A DNA stretch of 64,000 nt from Cyathus striatus (taxonomy: Eukaryota > Basidiomycota > Agaricomycetes > Agaricales > Nidulariaceae). The notes under the pieces are model-generated. The model searched no databases, was not told the DNA's origin, and saw nothing but the letters and a program-made list of their open reading frames with translations. The position numbers and the translations under genes are program-made. This document shows positions 22,946-34,036 of the stretch, in pieces (positions within the stretch are counted from its first letter, which is position 1; each line of letters begins with the position of its first letter). Location of the stretch: contig JAOVFP010000017.1 of assembly GCA_025738555.1 (NCBI GenBank), positions 1,116,001-1,180,000 of the forward strand, in the 5' to 3' direction.

Positions 22946-23320
22946 TTTAAGACTTAGTTTTTGTAAAGTAACTTCAGTTTCTGTATTGACTATGATTATA
23001 TACCACACTACTCCATCTACTTGTCTCTAAGGTTTTGTTCTTAGTTCTGAGTATCCATTCCAACCTTTCTCTGTTCCAACTTTCCCCTGTCCTGACCTTT
23101 CGGTATCACTACCTTGATCTTGCTCCTACCTCAAGCTTGTTCCTATCTTGAACTTGAAATATGAACCACCAAGAATCACAAGGGGCACAGCATACAAGCT
23201 GAAGCCAAGGTTCACCTCTGCACTTTCTCAGTTCTCTGCTGCTGACCTCAAGCTTACATAATCCTACAAGAGGCCAGTGCCTTCCTACTATCCCTCTAAG
23301 TGGTATGGTACATAACACAG
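22946..23320 (+). mobile_element. 3' part of an LTR
   Basis: It matches 49045-49410 in the solo LTR at 48740-49416, including ACTTAGTATTTAAGACTT, TTGTCTCTAAGGTTT and the GGGGCACAGCATACAAGCTG block. It sits just downstream of the RT-IN relic and is probably its 3' LTR, truncated at the 5' side. Confidence 0.75.
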
Positions 23321-23334
23321 TAATCTTTTTAACT

Positions 23335-23460
23335 GAATATGGCTGTTGTATGAATGTTTAGATGATCATAAACAATCTTTAAATATTTCAAATTGAATAC
23401 TACAATTGATTTTAAGCAATCATTGATAACTACTAATTGAATATTGCTATTCTACAAATT
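23335..23460. repeat. Stray units of the E1 outer repeat
   Basis: Contains GATCATAAACAATC, TTGAATACTA and AGCAATCATTGATAACTACTAATTGAATATT (in parts), the same 75-80 bp repeat as at 5570-5935. About two units, between the LTR piece and the 3' end of the NB-ARC-TPR gene. Confidence 0.65.
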
Positions 23461-23538
23461 TGTGCTCCATGCCAAAAATTCATTCACTAATATCCAACAT
23501 CTGCCCATCTTCCTAGATGTGAAAAAGTGATCCTCAAG

Positions 23539-26500
23539 TTATTCATGCTTCTTGCCAAGAATTCTTTCTCTCATATTCAGCACCTGAATTTGCAACTGCT
23601 CAGCATCTGCCCACTTCCCTAGCCTTGAAAAAGTGGCTGCCAAGTTACTCATGCTTCTGAGTGTGTCTGGATGCTCCTTGCCAAGAATTCTTTCTCTCAT
23701 ATCCAGCACTTGAAGCTGCAACTGCTCAGCATCTGCCCACTTTCCTAGGTCTGAGAAAGTGGTTGCCAAGTTATGCATGCTTGAGAGTGTGTCTGAATGC
23801 TCCTTGCCAAGAATTCTTTTTCTCATATCCAGCACCTGAATCTGCAACTGCTCAGCATCTGCCCACTTTCCTAGGTCTGAGAAAGTGGTTGCCAAGTTAT
23901 GTATGCTTGAGAGTGTGTCTGGATGCTCCTTGCCAAGAATTCTTTCACTCTTATCCAGCACCTGAATCTGCAACTGCTCAGCATCTGCCCACTTTCCTAA
24001 GTCTGAGAAAGTGACAGCCAAGTTAGTCATGCTTCTGAGTGTGTCTGGATGCTCCTTGCCAAGAATTCTTTCACTCATATCCAGCACTTGAATTCGCAAC
24101 TGCTCAGCATCTGCCCACTTTCCTAGCTTTGAGAAAGTGATTGCCAAGTTATTTATGCTTCTGAGGGTGTCTGGATGCTCCTTGCCAAGAATTCTTTCAC
24201 TCATATCCAGCACCTGAATTTGCAACTGCTCAGCATCTGCCCACTTTCCTAGCTTTGAGAAAGTGATTGCCAAGTTATTTATGCTTCTGAGTGTGTCTGG
24301 ATGCTCCTTGCCAAGAATTCTTTCACTCATATCCAGCACCTGAATTTGCAACTGCTCTGCATCTGCCCACTTCCCTAGCTCTGAGACAGTGGTTGCCAAG
24401 TTATTTATGCTTCTGAGTGTGTCTGGATGCTCCTTGCCAAGAATTCTTTCACTCATATCCAGCACCTGAATTTGCAACTGCTCTGCATCTGCCCACTTCC
24501 CTAGCTCTGAGACAGTGGTTGCCAAGTTATTTATGCTTCTGAGTGTGTCTGGATGCTCCTTGCCAAGAATTCTTTCACTCATATCCAGCACTTGAAGCTG
24601 CAACTGCTCAGCATCTGCCCACTTTCCTAGCTGTGAGAAAGTGATAGCCAAGTTACTCATGCTTGAGAGTATGTCTGGATGCTCCTTGCCAAGAATTCTT
24701 TCACTCATATCCAGCACCTGAATTCGCAACTGCTCAGCATCTGCCCACTTTCCTAGGTCTGAGAAAGTGGTTGCCAAGTTAGTCATGCTTGAGAATGTGT
24801 CTGGATGCTCCTTGCCAAGAATTCTTTCACTTATGTCCAGTACTTGAAGCTGCAACTGCTCAGCATCTGCCCACTTTCCTAGGTCTGAAAAAGTGGTTGC
24901 CAAGTTAGTCATGCTTGAGAGTGTGTCTGGATGCTCCTTGCCAAGAATTCTTTCACTCATATCCAGCACTTGAATTCGCAACTGCTCAGCATCTGCCCAC
25001 TTCCCTAGCTTTGAGAAAGTGTTTGCCAAGTTATTCATGCTTCTGAGTGTGTCTGGATGCTCCTTGCCAAAAAGTCTTTCACTCATATCCAGCACCTGAA
25101 TTTGCAACTGCTCAGCATCTGCCCACTTTCCTAGCTTTGAGAAAGTGGTTGCCAAGTTATTCATGCTTCTGAGTGTGTCTGGATGCTCTTTGCCAAGAAG
25201 TCTTTCACTCATATCCAGCACCTGAATTTGCAACTGCTCAGCATCTGCCCATTTTCCCAGATACCTGTATGTTAATGCCAGCTCAGCAATTATTGATAGT
25301 GTTTCACTTAGTTTAAATGTGATATCTGAATCCATCTTCTTGATTGACTCCAGGTACATTTCATTCATGAACTTTAAACCTTTCAATATATTTTTAACCT
25401 CTCCTACTAGTTTCTCAAGATGCATATACACAATTTTAACTCTGTATTCTTCTTCCAAGTTATATTTTCCATTACAATTTAATAAGAATGCTAAAATTCT
25501 GAATATATCATCATAATATATTTTTTTGCTTATTTTTTTGTCACTTTCTAAAGTTTCAAGAATGTGAGGTAGTAGACCACTTATGTACATATATTCCTCT
25601 GCAGTGTCTTCTGTTGAAACTGAGCTTGCTATTATTGCTTTAGCATTTTGATTCCATAATAATTTTTCATCAATAGATAATCTATCTTGACAATATGTAT
25701 GCACCAGTGGGTGTATACTATATAATGATTTTGTTCTGGTTTTCTTTATTAATGAATATGAAAGAAGAAGTTCAATGCTCTCTGTAAACATCCAGTCATC
25801 CCACTCTTTATTTTCATTCATATTTAAAAATTTAATGTCAATTGAGGGTAAATATGATGGTATATTATTATTTATGTACAAGTCTTTGTTCACTGAATAG
25901 TTCTTTGCAGCTCTCTCAAACATCAATTCAGATATCTTTTCATAGTGAAAAAATGCACAAATGTTTAAAAGTATTGTAGCATATGTTGCTGCTGCTTTGC
26001 TGCCCTTCTTTTCTTTGTCATTTGACATTTCCAATATGGTTTGAAATGAAATTTCCTAAGTCTTATACACTGATTTGTTGTATCCTGAAGCACCTTTAAA
26101 TTTTTCATGGTTCAAGATCTTGGGTCTATATTTATCATAGAATTTTATAAAATCACCAAATTCACATTGAACTTGAGCTATATAAGCTCCAGCCATATCA
26201 ATGGCCAATGGTAGATAATGTAATATCTGAACTATAGTTTTTGATTCCTCCAAGTATTGTTTTGAATTCTTATCAACTCCACTTGTTTTGAAAAGAAGGT
26301 CAATGGCCACCTCTTCACTCATTTCAGATACCTCTAGAGAATTCTTATGTGTGGTAATTCTTCTTAGAGCAGGATTTCTGCTAGTAATCAAAATATTCCC
26401 CATATCTCCAGGGGGGAGAAACTTTTCAACCAGCTCAGGAGAGCCATCAGCATTGTCAAAGATCATGAGCCATTCAGTTTTAAGATTCGAAATCCAATGA

Positions 26501-27097
26501 AGCACAGTAGCATAAGAGAAAGAAGATGCATAGATTCCTGAAGTAGAAGTCATCTTATATATTTCTTTGAGACTTTGAACAATTGTATTCTCTGATGTTG
26601 CATCAATCCAAAAGGTATAGGCATATCTATCACAATTTTTAGTCTATTATATATGGTGATGATATAAATATATATGCTCACTGGCCAGCCATCTCATCAT
26701 TAAATTTCATGCAAATTTGGGTCTTTCCAATTCCACCCATTCCATACAACAGAAACATTTTTCTCTCAGAAGTATTACCAGGTCTAAAGTATTCATGAAG
26801 TTTTCCAAGATATTTTTCTTGACCAACAAAATATTGAGAAGTTCGGGCCACAGTAGATCGAAGTGGGGAGAGTGGTTCATTATAAGTTGGCTGCTTGTAG
26901 ATCAGATTCTGTAAAGTGGGGCAGGATCTGTAAGACCAGAGTTGAAAATTTCAATGAGGCATTGTGTGAACTACCTGAGTATTAATTGTCATATTATCGT
27001 TCAGAACAGCTTGCTGGATTACAAAGTCATGAGCATTTGCAAATGGTCCGCTGTTTGTTACAGATTCCTTAGGTACGACTCTGTGTGAGGGGTGCAT
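23539..27097 (-). pseudogene. NB-ARC-TPR STAND (NLR-like) gene with one in-frame TAG
   Basis: Model on minus: exon 1 27097-26975 (ATG, 41 codons: AHDFVIQQAVLNDNMTINTQ), intron 66 nt, exon 2 26908-26682, intron 55 nt, exon 3 26626-23539. The P-loop GMGGIGKT is near residue 98, followed by YAYTFWIDAT, a Walker B-like WLMIFDNAD, GNILITSRNPAL and the GLPLA-type YLPLAIDMAGAYI. Thirteen 42-residue TPR units and a partial 14th follow. The frame is continuous except for TAG at 26056-26058, between VYKT and EISFQTIL, where relatives carry Trp; a single TGG-to-TAG change would explain it. Full length would be about 1,146 codons. Fungal STAND proteins of this type are thought to act in non-self or stress recognition. 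Either a pseudogene, a strain-specific null, or two half-proteins. Confidence 0.85.
23542..25260 (-). repeat. Thirteen and a half near-identical 126-bp TPR repeats
   Basis: Unit consensus LGKWADAEQLQIQVLDMSER, then ILGKEHPDTLRSMNNLATTF and two variable residues. Units 6-9 are almost identical to each other. Variation is concentrated at a few positions: Q/R after EQL, M/I after RS, and the NLA(T/I/V)T(F/V)S(K/D/E/Q) end. The motif is the kinesin-light-chain type TPR. Confidence 0.95.
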
Positions 27098-28921
27098 TTT
27101 GGCAGTGTGATTTGATGGGTGGTTCGAGCTGATTGATTAGAGCGTACTTCATATACTCCAACGTGTGGTACAGCATTCGTAATCGGTCTAATTTTAGATT
27201 TTAACAGCCTTACCCTTCTGTTAAATGCGCAGACGTTCACACATGCTATTTATTAATAGGCCCTATCAGTTAGGGTGAATGGTAGCAGGTGACCGCCATG
27301 TTGTACCCATGTGGTACGCACTTAAAGTTCAGTCGACGTAGGTTGATGTGCATCACATTCCTATCTGCACGCTTGCCTTCCATTTGTCGACGTCGATTGA
27401 AAGTTAACTCAGCGACTTCCCAGCCCCACACCACACTTGAACATATACAGCTCCTAGCGTTACCCCTTGCTTCGGGTCCTAATCTATCCTTATTTTCGCC
27501 TGGAGCACTTGAACAGTGTGAGGTACTTGCGCTAGATGTTGATCACCAGTTATATTGAATTCCTACGTGCTCGTCACCAACCAGCTTTTACTCCTTGTAG
27601 TAAGGTACATGATATAGCGCGACGGGATAAGACATATTTAACAGCGTGTTGGTGTACAGTTCACAACGGTACACGCTGTCTCTAATGTTAACTTCTCCCG
27701 CAAAGGTGAAGATTCCCCGATATCGTGTGTTGGCGAACATCATGTCGATCGCCATCCTGCCCCAGTCCAACACACATACTATTCTTCTCCCCTTTATCGT
27801 ATCAATCACCACGCGGCATCACGTGTCGTCTATACCCTACTTAAAACTCGCGAAAACGAAATACCAGACCCAAGTTCGCCCCACAGCCACAACTAACTCG
27901 AGCTACTCAGGTCGATCTTCTGAATGACGGCTGCGATTTCGGTGTTTTGTTGACCATGACGGCTGCTGCCGTAAGGTATATATGAATGAATCAGCGTGTA
28001 CTAACGAATGTGAGACGGAGAGGGAGGAGATGGGCATACAGGTAAAGTGACTTTGTTACACGAGCTAGCTGTTGCCGTGAGGTGGAAGTACTCGCTTACT
28101 GCGCAATGCCTCCGCATATTGAAGTGTAATAGGGTACAGGACGTCCAGCCATCGTCCCAATCTGACAGATAGAAGACGAATGTCGATTACTCGGCGTCTC
28201 AGTCACGTTCGAGCACGAGCTTGGACGGCAGCGAGCGGTGATGTAATGTGGTGCGGTGCGGTACGGTGCAGTAGTTGCTGATGCACAGGTACTAACACTG
28301 GTTGACGGACGCATATTCTGACGGAAAGATACCCTAGCTCCTCCGCTAGCTTGCGCATGAACGCGATCCAGGGTGTAACACATTATATACGAGGATGCGC
28401 CATGTCGGTACTTAGTTTGAGATTGGGGGTCGTCGAAGTTGAGTGATGGCCCAGTTGGAGTTGGTAGTAGACATCATCCCAATGTGATGGATGGAAGGAC
28501 TAGGACGGTGTCGGTTGATCAGAGCGTCAGCGAAGCTCCAGCACGAACCGCAGCAGTGTCGTGTGATGTTGTAGTTTCCGTACGCAGATACTCGCAGTCG
28601 GCGGTACCACAGCTGCTTCGCTGACTTGCGCCCCTGCCTCAAACGCAGTGCAGCGTGTTGGACGTAGTCCGTCTGAAGATGGGGTAAGTGTTTAATTTTA
28701 GAGTTGGAGTTGGTAGTAGCCTCCGTATGTCATCCATACCCAGACACCGATTATCGGATCCCGAACCCCCTAGTTCGCCTTCTAGGGACATCCCACTGAG
28801 AGACCACTAAAACATGTCATGCGATAAGGTCGACAAAATTCAAGATTTTAGGCGGGATTGTGTAGCTGGTGATCGTTGGAGACAACGGAGTATACAAGGA
28901 TCCCGTAGAACGTGAGGAGCT
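27098..28921. other. CpG-rich intergenic region with a diverged duplication
   Basis: No gene recognised despite several open frames. 28096-28400 and 28410-28640 are diverged tandem copies: each has a CATCCCAAT / CGTCCCAATC block, a GATGGATGGAAG / CAGATAGAAGA block, and a GCACGAGC / GCACGAAC block. A third partial copy lies at 28690-28740. CpG is common here, in contrast to the transposon regions on both sides. Confidence 0.5.
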
Positions 28922-28949
28922 CTAGTCCACGTATCTGCACAAAGTAGTG

Positions 28950-29284
28950 TCGGTGGGAGGGATCGTTCGTGCAGTTAATGGGCGTTGGGGGAAGAGTGTA
29001 TAGAACGGCAGGGGAACGAGGAGGGATGTGGCAGAGAAGGTAAATATGACGAAGGGATGAATATAAAACGAGAGAATAAGTCCAACAGATAAACCAAAAC
29101 GAACCCGAACCAAAACTCCACTCCCACCTCTCAACCTACCCAAACTCCTCAAAGCCTCCTCCGCCCGATTCTGCAACACCAATAAACGCGGAGACGAGGG
29201 CAGGTAGAGTGCACCGAGGAGAAGGATGAGTTCTGGGATTATTTGGAGGGCGAGTGGGATGCGCCATGAGTAACCAGAGTACAA
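28950..29284 (-). pseudogene. Sugar-transporter (MFS) remnant
   Basis: On minus from 29284: SGYSWRIPLALQIIPELILL, then GALYLPSSPRLLVLQNRAEEALRSLGRLRG. This is the hallmark segment around TM6 and the PESPRWL-type loop of fungal MFS hexose transporters. Both the N-terminal half and everything after the loop are missing. A possible donor follows RLRG. Frame and composition are otherwise good, so the fragment is recent or was moved as a piece. Confidence 0.7.
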
Positions 29285-29662
29285 CGGTCGATAAGTTCCT
29301 CAACGGCATATCTGCAAAGATATTCATGGCTGATGCTTCATTCGTTCCTTCGAAATCTCCTTCTGCATTACCTATGCCGCTAGAGTAAATAAACACGAAC
29401 CTCAATGCATACTTCCGCTCTGCATCAAAAGCATTCACGGATGGATATCAACTACACGACAACTTCGAAGGGCTAGGGGAGCACCTTGTTCCCATGCCGT
29501 TTTACCCTGTTAGCTTCCCTATCAAACCCACCATCGCCTTCAATCCCACAATATTCCAGCACCTCGCAAGCGAAGGTCTTGATTGTGGCGCCGAAGCACG
29601 TCGATGCGCTCAGTATCGTCGTTGCGTATTTGGCGTTTTGCTCCGGTGAACATGCGTTACTG
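29285..29662. other. Unassigned coding-like stretch
   Basis: Minus-strand frames here are open (AFDAERKYALRFVFIYSSGI near 29410; STCFGATIKTFACEVLEYCG near 29580) and could be exons of the next gene or of a lost gene. No family recognised. The plus-strand open frame at 29486-29785 is probably a shadow. Confidence 0.3.
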
Positions 29663-31046
29663 CTATACAGTGCATTGATGAGGATCGTGGTGTCGGAGAG
29701 GTGCTGGTTGAAGGCGAACCGGGAGGTAAAACAGAAGGCGAGGGAGAAGATGGTGGGCTGGATACGAAGCGCACATGACGCATAATGCCAGAGATAAGCC
29801 GTCTGTAGGTCTCGATGGGGGAGCTAGAATTAGGATCTTTGGTAGTTGCTTTGTCTCTATAGGTATCGGCAAAGGCTCCTTTATCTTCGAAGGAGAAGAA
29901 GAAGCAAGCTGCGAAATAGCTCTCCCCACTCTCTCAATACACCTTCTTACTTGGTCTTCATCAAGAAGTGTAACGCCATCGTCTGCGGGTGCGAGGGACG
30001 AGGGAATAGGCAGGGTCATTACTTTCCCTTTCCCTTCTTCCCTTCCCTCATCCTTCGTCCCCACCTCTTTCCCCTCACCCCCCGAATCCTCATCCGACAA
30101 AACACGCAAAACCACATGCCACCTGGGCTCGCTCCCGCTCTCCTCCATCTCAACGTCCTCATCCTCCACATCCGAATCGGCGAATCCGAGGGACACGTAA
30201 GGACTCAGCTCTACCGTGTGCCTTTGCCTCCGTCTCCGAGGGGGAGAGGGACGTGCGGAGGGGCGCGTACGTACCGATCCTCCTTCCTTCGTCGTGGTCA
30301 CAGGGCGACGGGGAGGAAGAGGGGGAGGTGGAGGAAGGGATGGGCGGGGACGAGCGCGTCTAGGTAAATTAGATACATGCGGTCCACCCACTCCCCCTGT
30401 GCGCGCAAGTGAGAGAGGGACAACTGGTTTTCGAAGGCCTGCTAGTTCGTCTAATCTCGCTATATAAGGCGAAGATGGGAGTTTGGCTTTTCCTTTGGAT
30501 GTGCTGTTGCCTGGAAGGAGGGGGGGTGTGACTGCCAACGTCACCGATTCCGAGGAGGAGGAGGGAGAAGAGGGAGAAGGAGAGGAGGGAGAGAATGAGA
30601 GAAGGGAACGTGTAGATGTGTGGTGTGCTTGGTGTGTTGGCATTGTCGTTCTGGGTGGTGGGGAGGAGAGAGGAGGTGGTTGGGTTGAGGAAGAGGGGTA
30701 TTGAATCCCAGATGAAGACAGGGAAGCGAAACGCTGGGTAGGGAAGCTTGCAATCGACCCGTGTCTCTGCGTGCGTGGTCGACGTCGTTCGTCCAGTCGT
30801 TGTTGTTGTTGGGTTACAGCCCACAATCTCGTCGATAAGTAAAGCAGGGTGTCTGGCTCTGGATTCTCGTTGAGTGTCGTCGTCGAAGGAAGAGGATAAG
30901 GCGCATACCCCACAGTAGAATGATAAAAAGACTCCTGAACCGGGTGGAAGAAACGCCCCTCGTTCCCGATAAACACGCGCTGGGGTGGAGTACCGTCGTA
31001 TGTGACGCCAGTGACGTCCCCCTCTTTCGTAACGTGTAACGTTATT
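29663..31046 (-). CDS. Pro/Ser-rich protein of unknown function, partial gene model
   Basis: A long open frame on minus. The start used here is a likely exon boundary after a pyrimidine-rich stretch and CATAG at 31047-31049; the first exon was not found. The order is: a folded-looking N-terminal part (HVTKEGDVTGVTYDGTPPQR, YAPYPLP), and a long disordered stretch rich in Ser, Pro and Arg with poly-Pro. Then come an acidic block (DSDVEDEDVEMEESGSEP), a helical segment (DEDQVRRCIERVGRAISQL) and a hydrophobic strand (PKILILAPPSRPTDGLSLAL). The last 35 codons look out of frame or intronic; the true end may lie beyond 29663. CpG-rich. It is probably a real gene; no domain is recognised. Confidence 0.5.
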
Positions 31047-31439
31047 CTATGGAGCGAGTCAAAGGGGGGAACAAGAAAGATAAAGCAGAACCAGCTGAAA
31101 TAACTTATATAACTGCGATAAGAACTACACGAGGAGAAAGCAAGCACTGAGCAAATGAGGGTGTTTCAGAATCTGAATCACACAATTCAACCCCCGATCG
31201 GGGTGCTGCACTGCACCCAAAGATAGATTCTCACGCGATGGGATTGGTCTGGGATAATGGCATTGACTATGCCGCCGGCTTAAGAGCTTCGGCCAATCGG
31301 GTTCATCCCCGTTTGGATATAGAGGAGGGCATTGATAACATCCCCACCCCGCATTGTTGATCCACGTTTAACAGCGTCAGATTGGTCATTCATTGTCTTA
31401 TGCAAGGAGGGGTATCCACTTTTATAATACTTGGCTCGG
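31047..31439. other. Upstream region of the Pro/Ser-rich gene
   Basis: Includes a G/C-rich stretch (31190-31360) with CCCCCGATCGGGG. No ORF. A likely promoter or missing first exon of the minus-strand gene. Confidence 0.35.
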
Positions 31440-33720
31440 GCCCGTGTAAGATTTAGATGGTGTGCTTCGTCGGAGGAGGAAGAAAGATCGCTCCGTTTGG
31501 TATTATCTACCTCAGGTTAGAGAAGGAGCGTGATTTTTAGCAATTATTTCGCGTATGTAGAATCAACCAGATCTCACAGCAAAACAAAAAACTGGCAGAA
31601 TCGGCCCAAGGCAATAGAGTATCAAACAAGTTCTCTCAATGATATATGAATCAAGTACAACTCGTACAGTTTAACTATACTGCCATACATCTATTTATTA
31701 CACTCCATTCAATATACCTTACTAGAATCAAGCTTTTACTTACCTACAAAAACGAGCTCTCAAAGCAAAAATATATCTATCTAGGGAATATGGCAATAGA
31801 GAGTATCGAACTCTCACTTAACGATATGAACCAAGTACAACTTCTACCGTTTTACTGTACTGCCTTACATTATCGTCTTATATCTATTTATTACACTCCA
31901 CTATCAAAGTAAGTAACTGTGGTTCAAGAGAAGATTTCACTGGAACAATGAGTAGACATAACTTCAACCGTTAGTATGTACATTAAACAACCAGATCTAG
32001 AGTCTTAAGAGACAGGTGTGATTATTCTCATAAAATAAAATATTATTTATACCTATGAAGTGTATACACTATACAGCTTATAATTACAATATGGATTCTG
32101 CACTACTACAGTTTAACTATACTGCCGTATATTACCCTCCTACATACATCTATTTATTATCTACCATAGGTTAGAGAAGGAGCGTGAGTTTTGGCTCATT
32201 TTCAGGCAATAAAGAGGATCGAACGCTCCCTCAATGATATGAACCAAGTACACTCATACAGTTAAGTTATACTGCTGTACGTTAAACTGTTACGTACATC
32301 TATTTATCAAACTGCAATTGGAAGCTTCGCAGTTTCACTGCAACTGTTAAGAATAAACATCGCTCCTTTTGTTGAGGCCAGGGGGGTTATATTACCTATC
32401 TACACACTCAAGTTGGCATATATGGACATGAAATAACGAGCTCTCGAAGCAAAAAAAACAAATAGAATTGGACATTGTAGCTCGATATGGCAATAGAGAG
32501 TATCTAACTCTTGCTCAAAGCTAAGTATGAACCGTGAGTCATACATACTACAGCTTGACTATACCGCCACACATTACAATCTTACTTGGATATATTTCAC
32601 TGACTATTTTTTTAGCAGTTTAGAATCGTGTTGGAAATCTCACTACAAGTTGACAGCGCAAACCAATCTGCGAGTTGACAGTTGATTGTCCGCCGTGTCA
32701 GGTACTCTATTAGTGTTTACTTATCTACCTGAAGTTAGAGAACAACGGATTTGAAGTCATGATTTTTGCAAGATTTTGGGTTTATTATTGGGGGAGCTTG
32801 CTTCCCCTATTTGTCTGCGTGAGGACCCAAAATGCGTAGTGGCTGTGTAGCGTGCATGGCAACAGTGAACAGCGCATGGCAACGCACGTGTGGCCGTGTG
32901 GCCGTTGACCCTTCTTTGTCAGCACTAATCAATACCGTGCTTGTAGTTTGTGGGACTCAGAAGTATTATAAGTACCCATTTCGTTCAGTCAAAGTTACAA
33001 TTTTTTAAAACTACACAATATCCTTATGTTGGATTAGGGAAGCTTCCCTTTTACGTACGTCGCGAAGCGGCGTACATTACATGTTATTGTTGGAAGTTAC
33101 TTATCTGAATAGACATAAATTCGTCGTTCATGTATTTCATGAAACAATGAGCTTACGAAATAAAAGTAACAACTCAAGAACGAAGCCAGAGGCAATAAAT
33201 CTACAGTTTGACCATATTGCCATATATTATTGTTTTATTTAGACCCAACCAACCTTGTTAGAAATTTTGCTGTTTCACTGCTGCAAGTATAATTCCAGGT
33301 GCTATCTTGGAGGAGGAATGTTAATGATTAATGAAGATCGCTCAGTTTGGTCTGTTGAAATGTCTATTACTTATATACCTTTTATTTATTACTTATCTAC
33401 CTCAGGTTGAACAATACTTGGTGGTGTCGAAGCGTGATTTGTTGCCTCGTTTTCTGAAGTTACTTATTGGAGTGCATAAATTTGACGTTCGTGTTCGAAA
33501 AAAAAAATACTGGCAGGTGGTGGTTACTTATCTGAGTAAGCATAAATTCACGTTCATGTACGCACATAAAACAGCAACAGGCTTTCACTTCCGAAGGAAA
33601 AAATGAAATTAACCTTTGTCGGGACGTCGCTTCTGAAGGCACTAGAGAGTACCGAACTCTCGCTTTCGGGTCTGGCTTATAACCTTCATATTATACTGCC
33701 AGCCGCTTCCCAGTGCGCAG
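31440..33720 (-). repeat. Array of diverged SINE-like units with tRNA-like heads
   Basis: Five or six imperfect units of about 280-550 bp. Recurrent blocks are TTATCTACCTCAGGTTAGAG (near 31505, 32155, 32725, 33395), GAGCTCTCRAAGCAAAA (31755, 32445) and a 60-75 bp tRNA-like block on minus at about 31612-31685, 31792-31864, 32205-32275, 32487-32560, 33184-33230 and 33640-33705. No coding potential. An array of SINE copies or a tRNA-derived satellite. Confidence 0.6.
31792..31864 (-). repeat. Best-preserved tRNA-like module (73 nt)
   Basis: On minus, GGCAGTA at the 5' end pairs with TATTGCC at the 3' end (seven pairs, one G-U). A T-arm GAGAG-TTCGATA-CTCTC is perfect and carries a B-box-like TTCGA. 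The D and anticodon arms do not fold well, although total length fits a tRNA. I read it as a tRNA-derived SINE head rather than a working tRNA. Confidence 0.5.
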
Positions 33721-34036
33721 TGATAACTGCCCTTACTTAGAGTGTTTGTCCAAAAAGCCAATACACATCTTAAACTTACGCAAGTTGGAAATAGAATTTA
33801 CGTAATATTAAGTAATGTGATGCGCCCAAACACCCATTTTTTGAAACTAGCCGAGCACTCCGTCACTGTAATCCTATCGTGTCGAATCGTGGAACGCCCT
33901 TGTGAACCATAGGGCATAATCTCGAACCGACGACGGCTGTCGATATGACCCTTACTTGCTTAAGGGTCCAACCTTGATACTTAATGGTTGCAACATTCAT
34001 AACTGTGTCTATCACCGCTCATCGATCATCCGAGTC

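Noticed and set aside
23542..25260. Regularly spaced repeats resembling a CRISPR array
   Set aside because: The period is 126 bp, the repeats are coding, contiguous, and give kinesin-light-chain-type TPRs; there are no spacers.
29486..29785. Plus-strand ORF of 99 codons
   Set aside because: It overlaps minus-strand coding-like sequence and has no recognisable domain; probably a shadow.
31792..31864. Functional tRNA gene
   Set aside because: Acceptor and T-arm pair, but the anticodon arm does not, and several decayed copies lie nearby; a tRNA-derived repeat is more likely.
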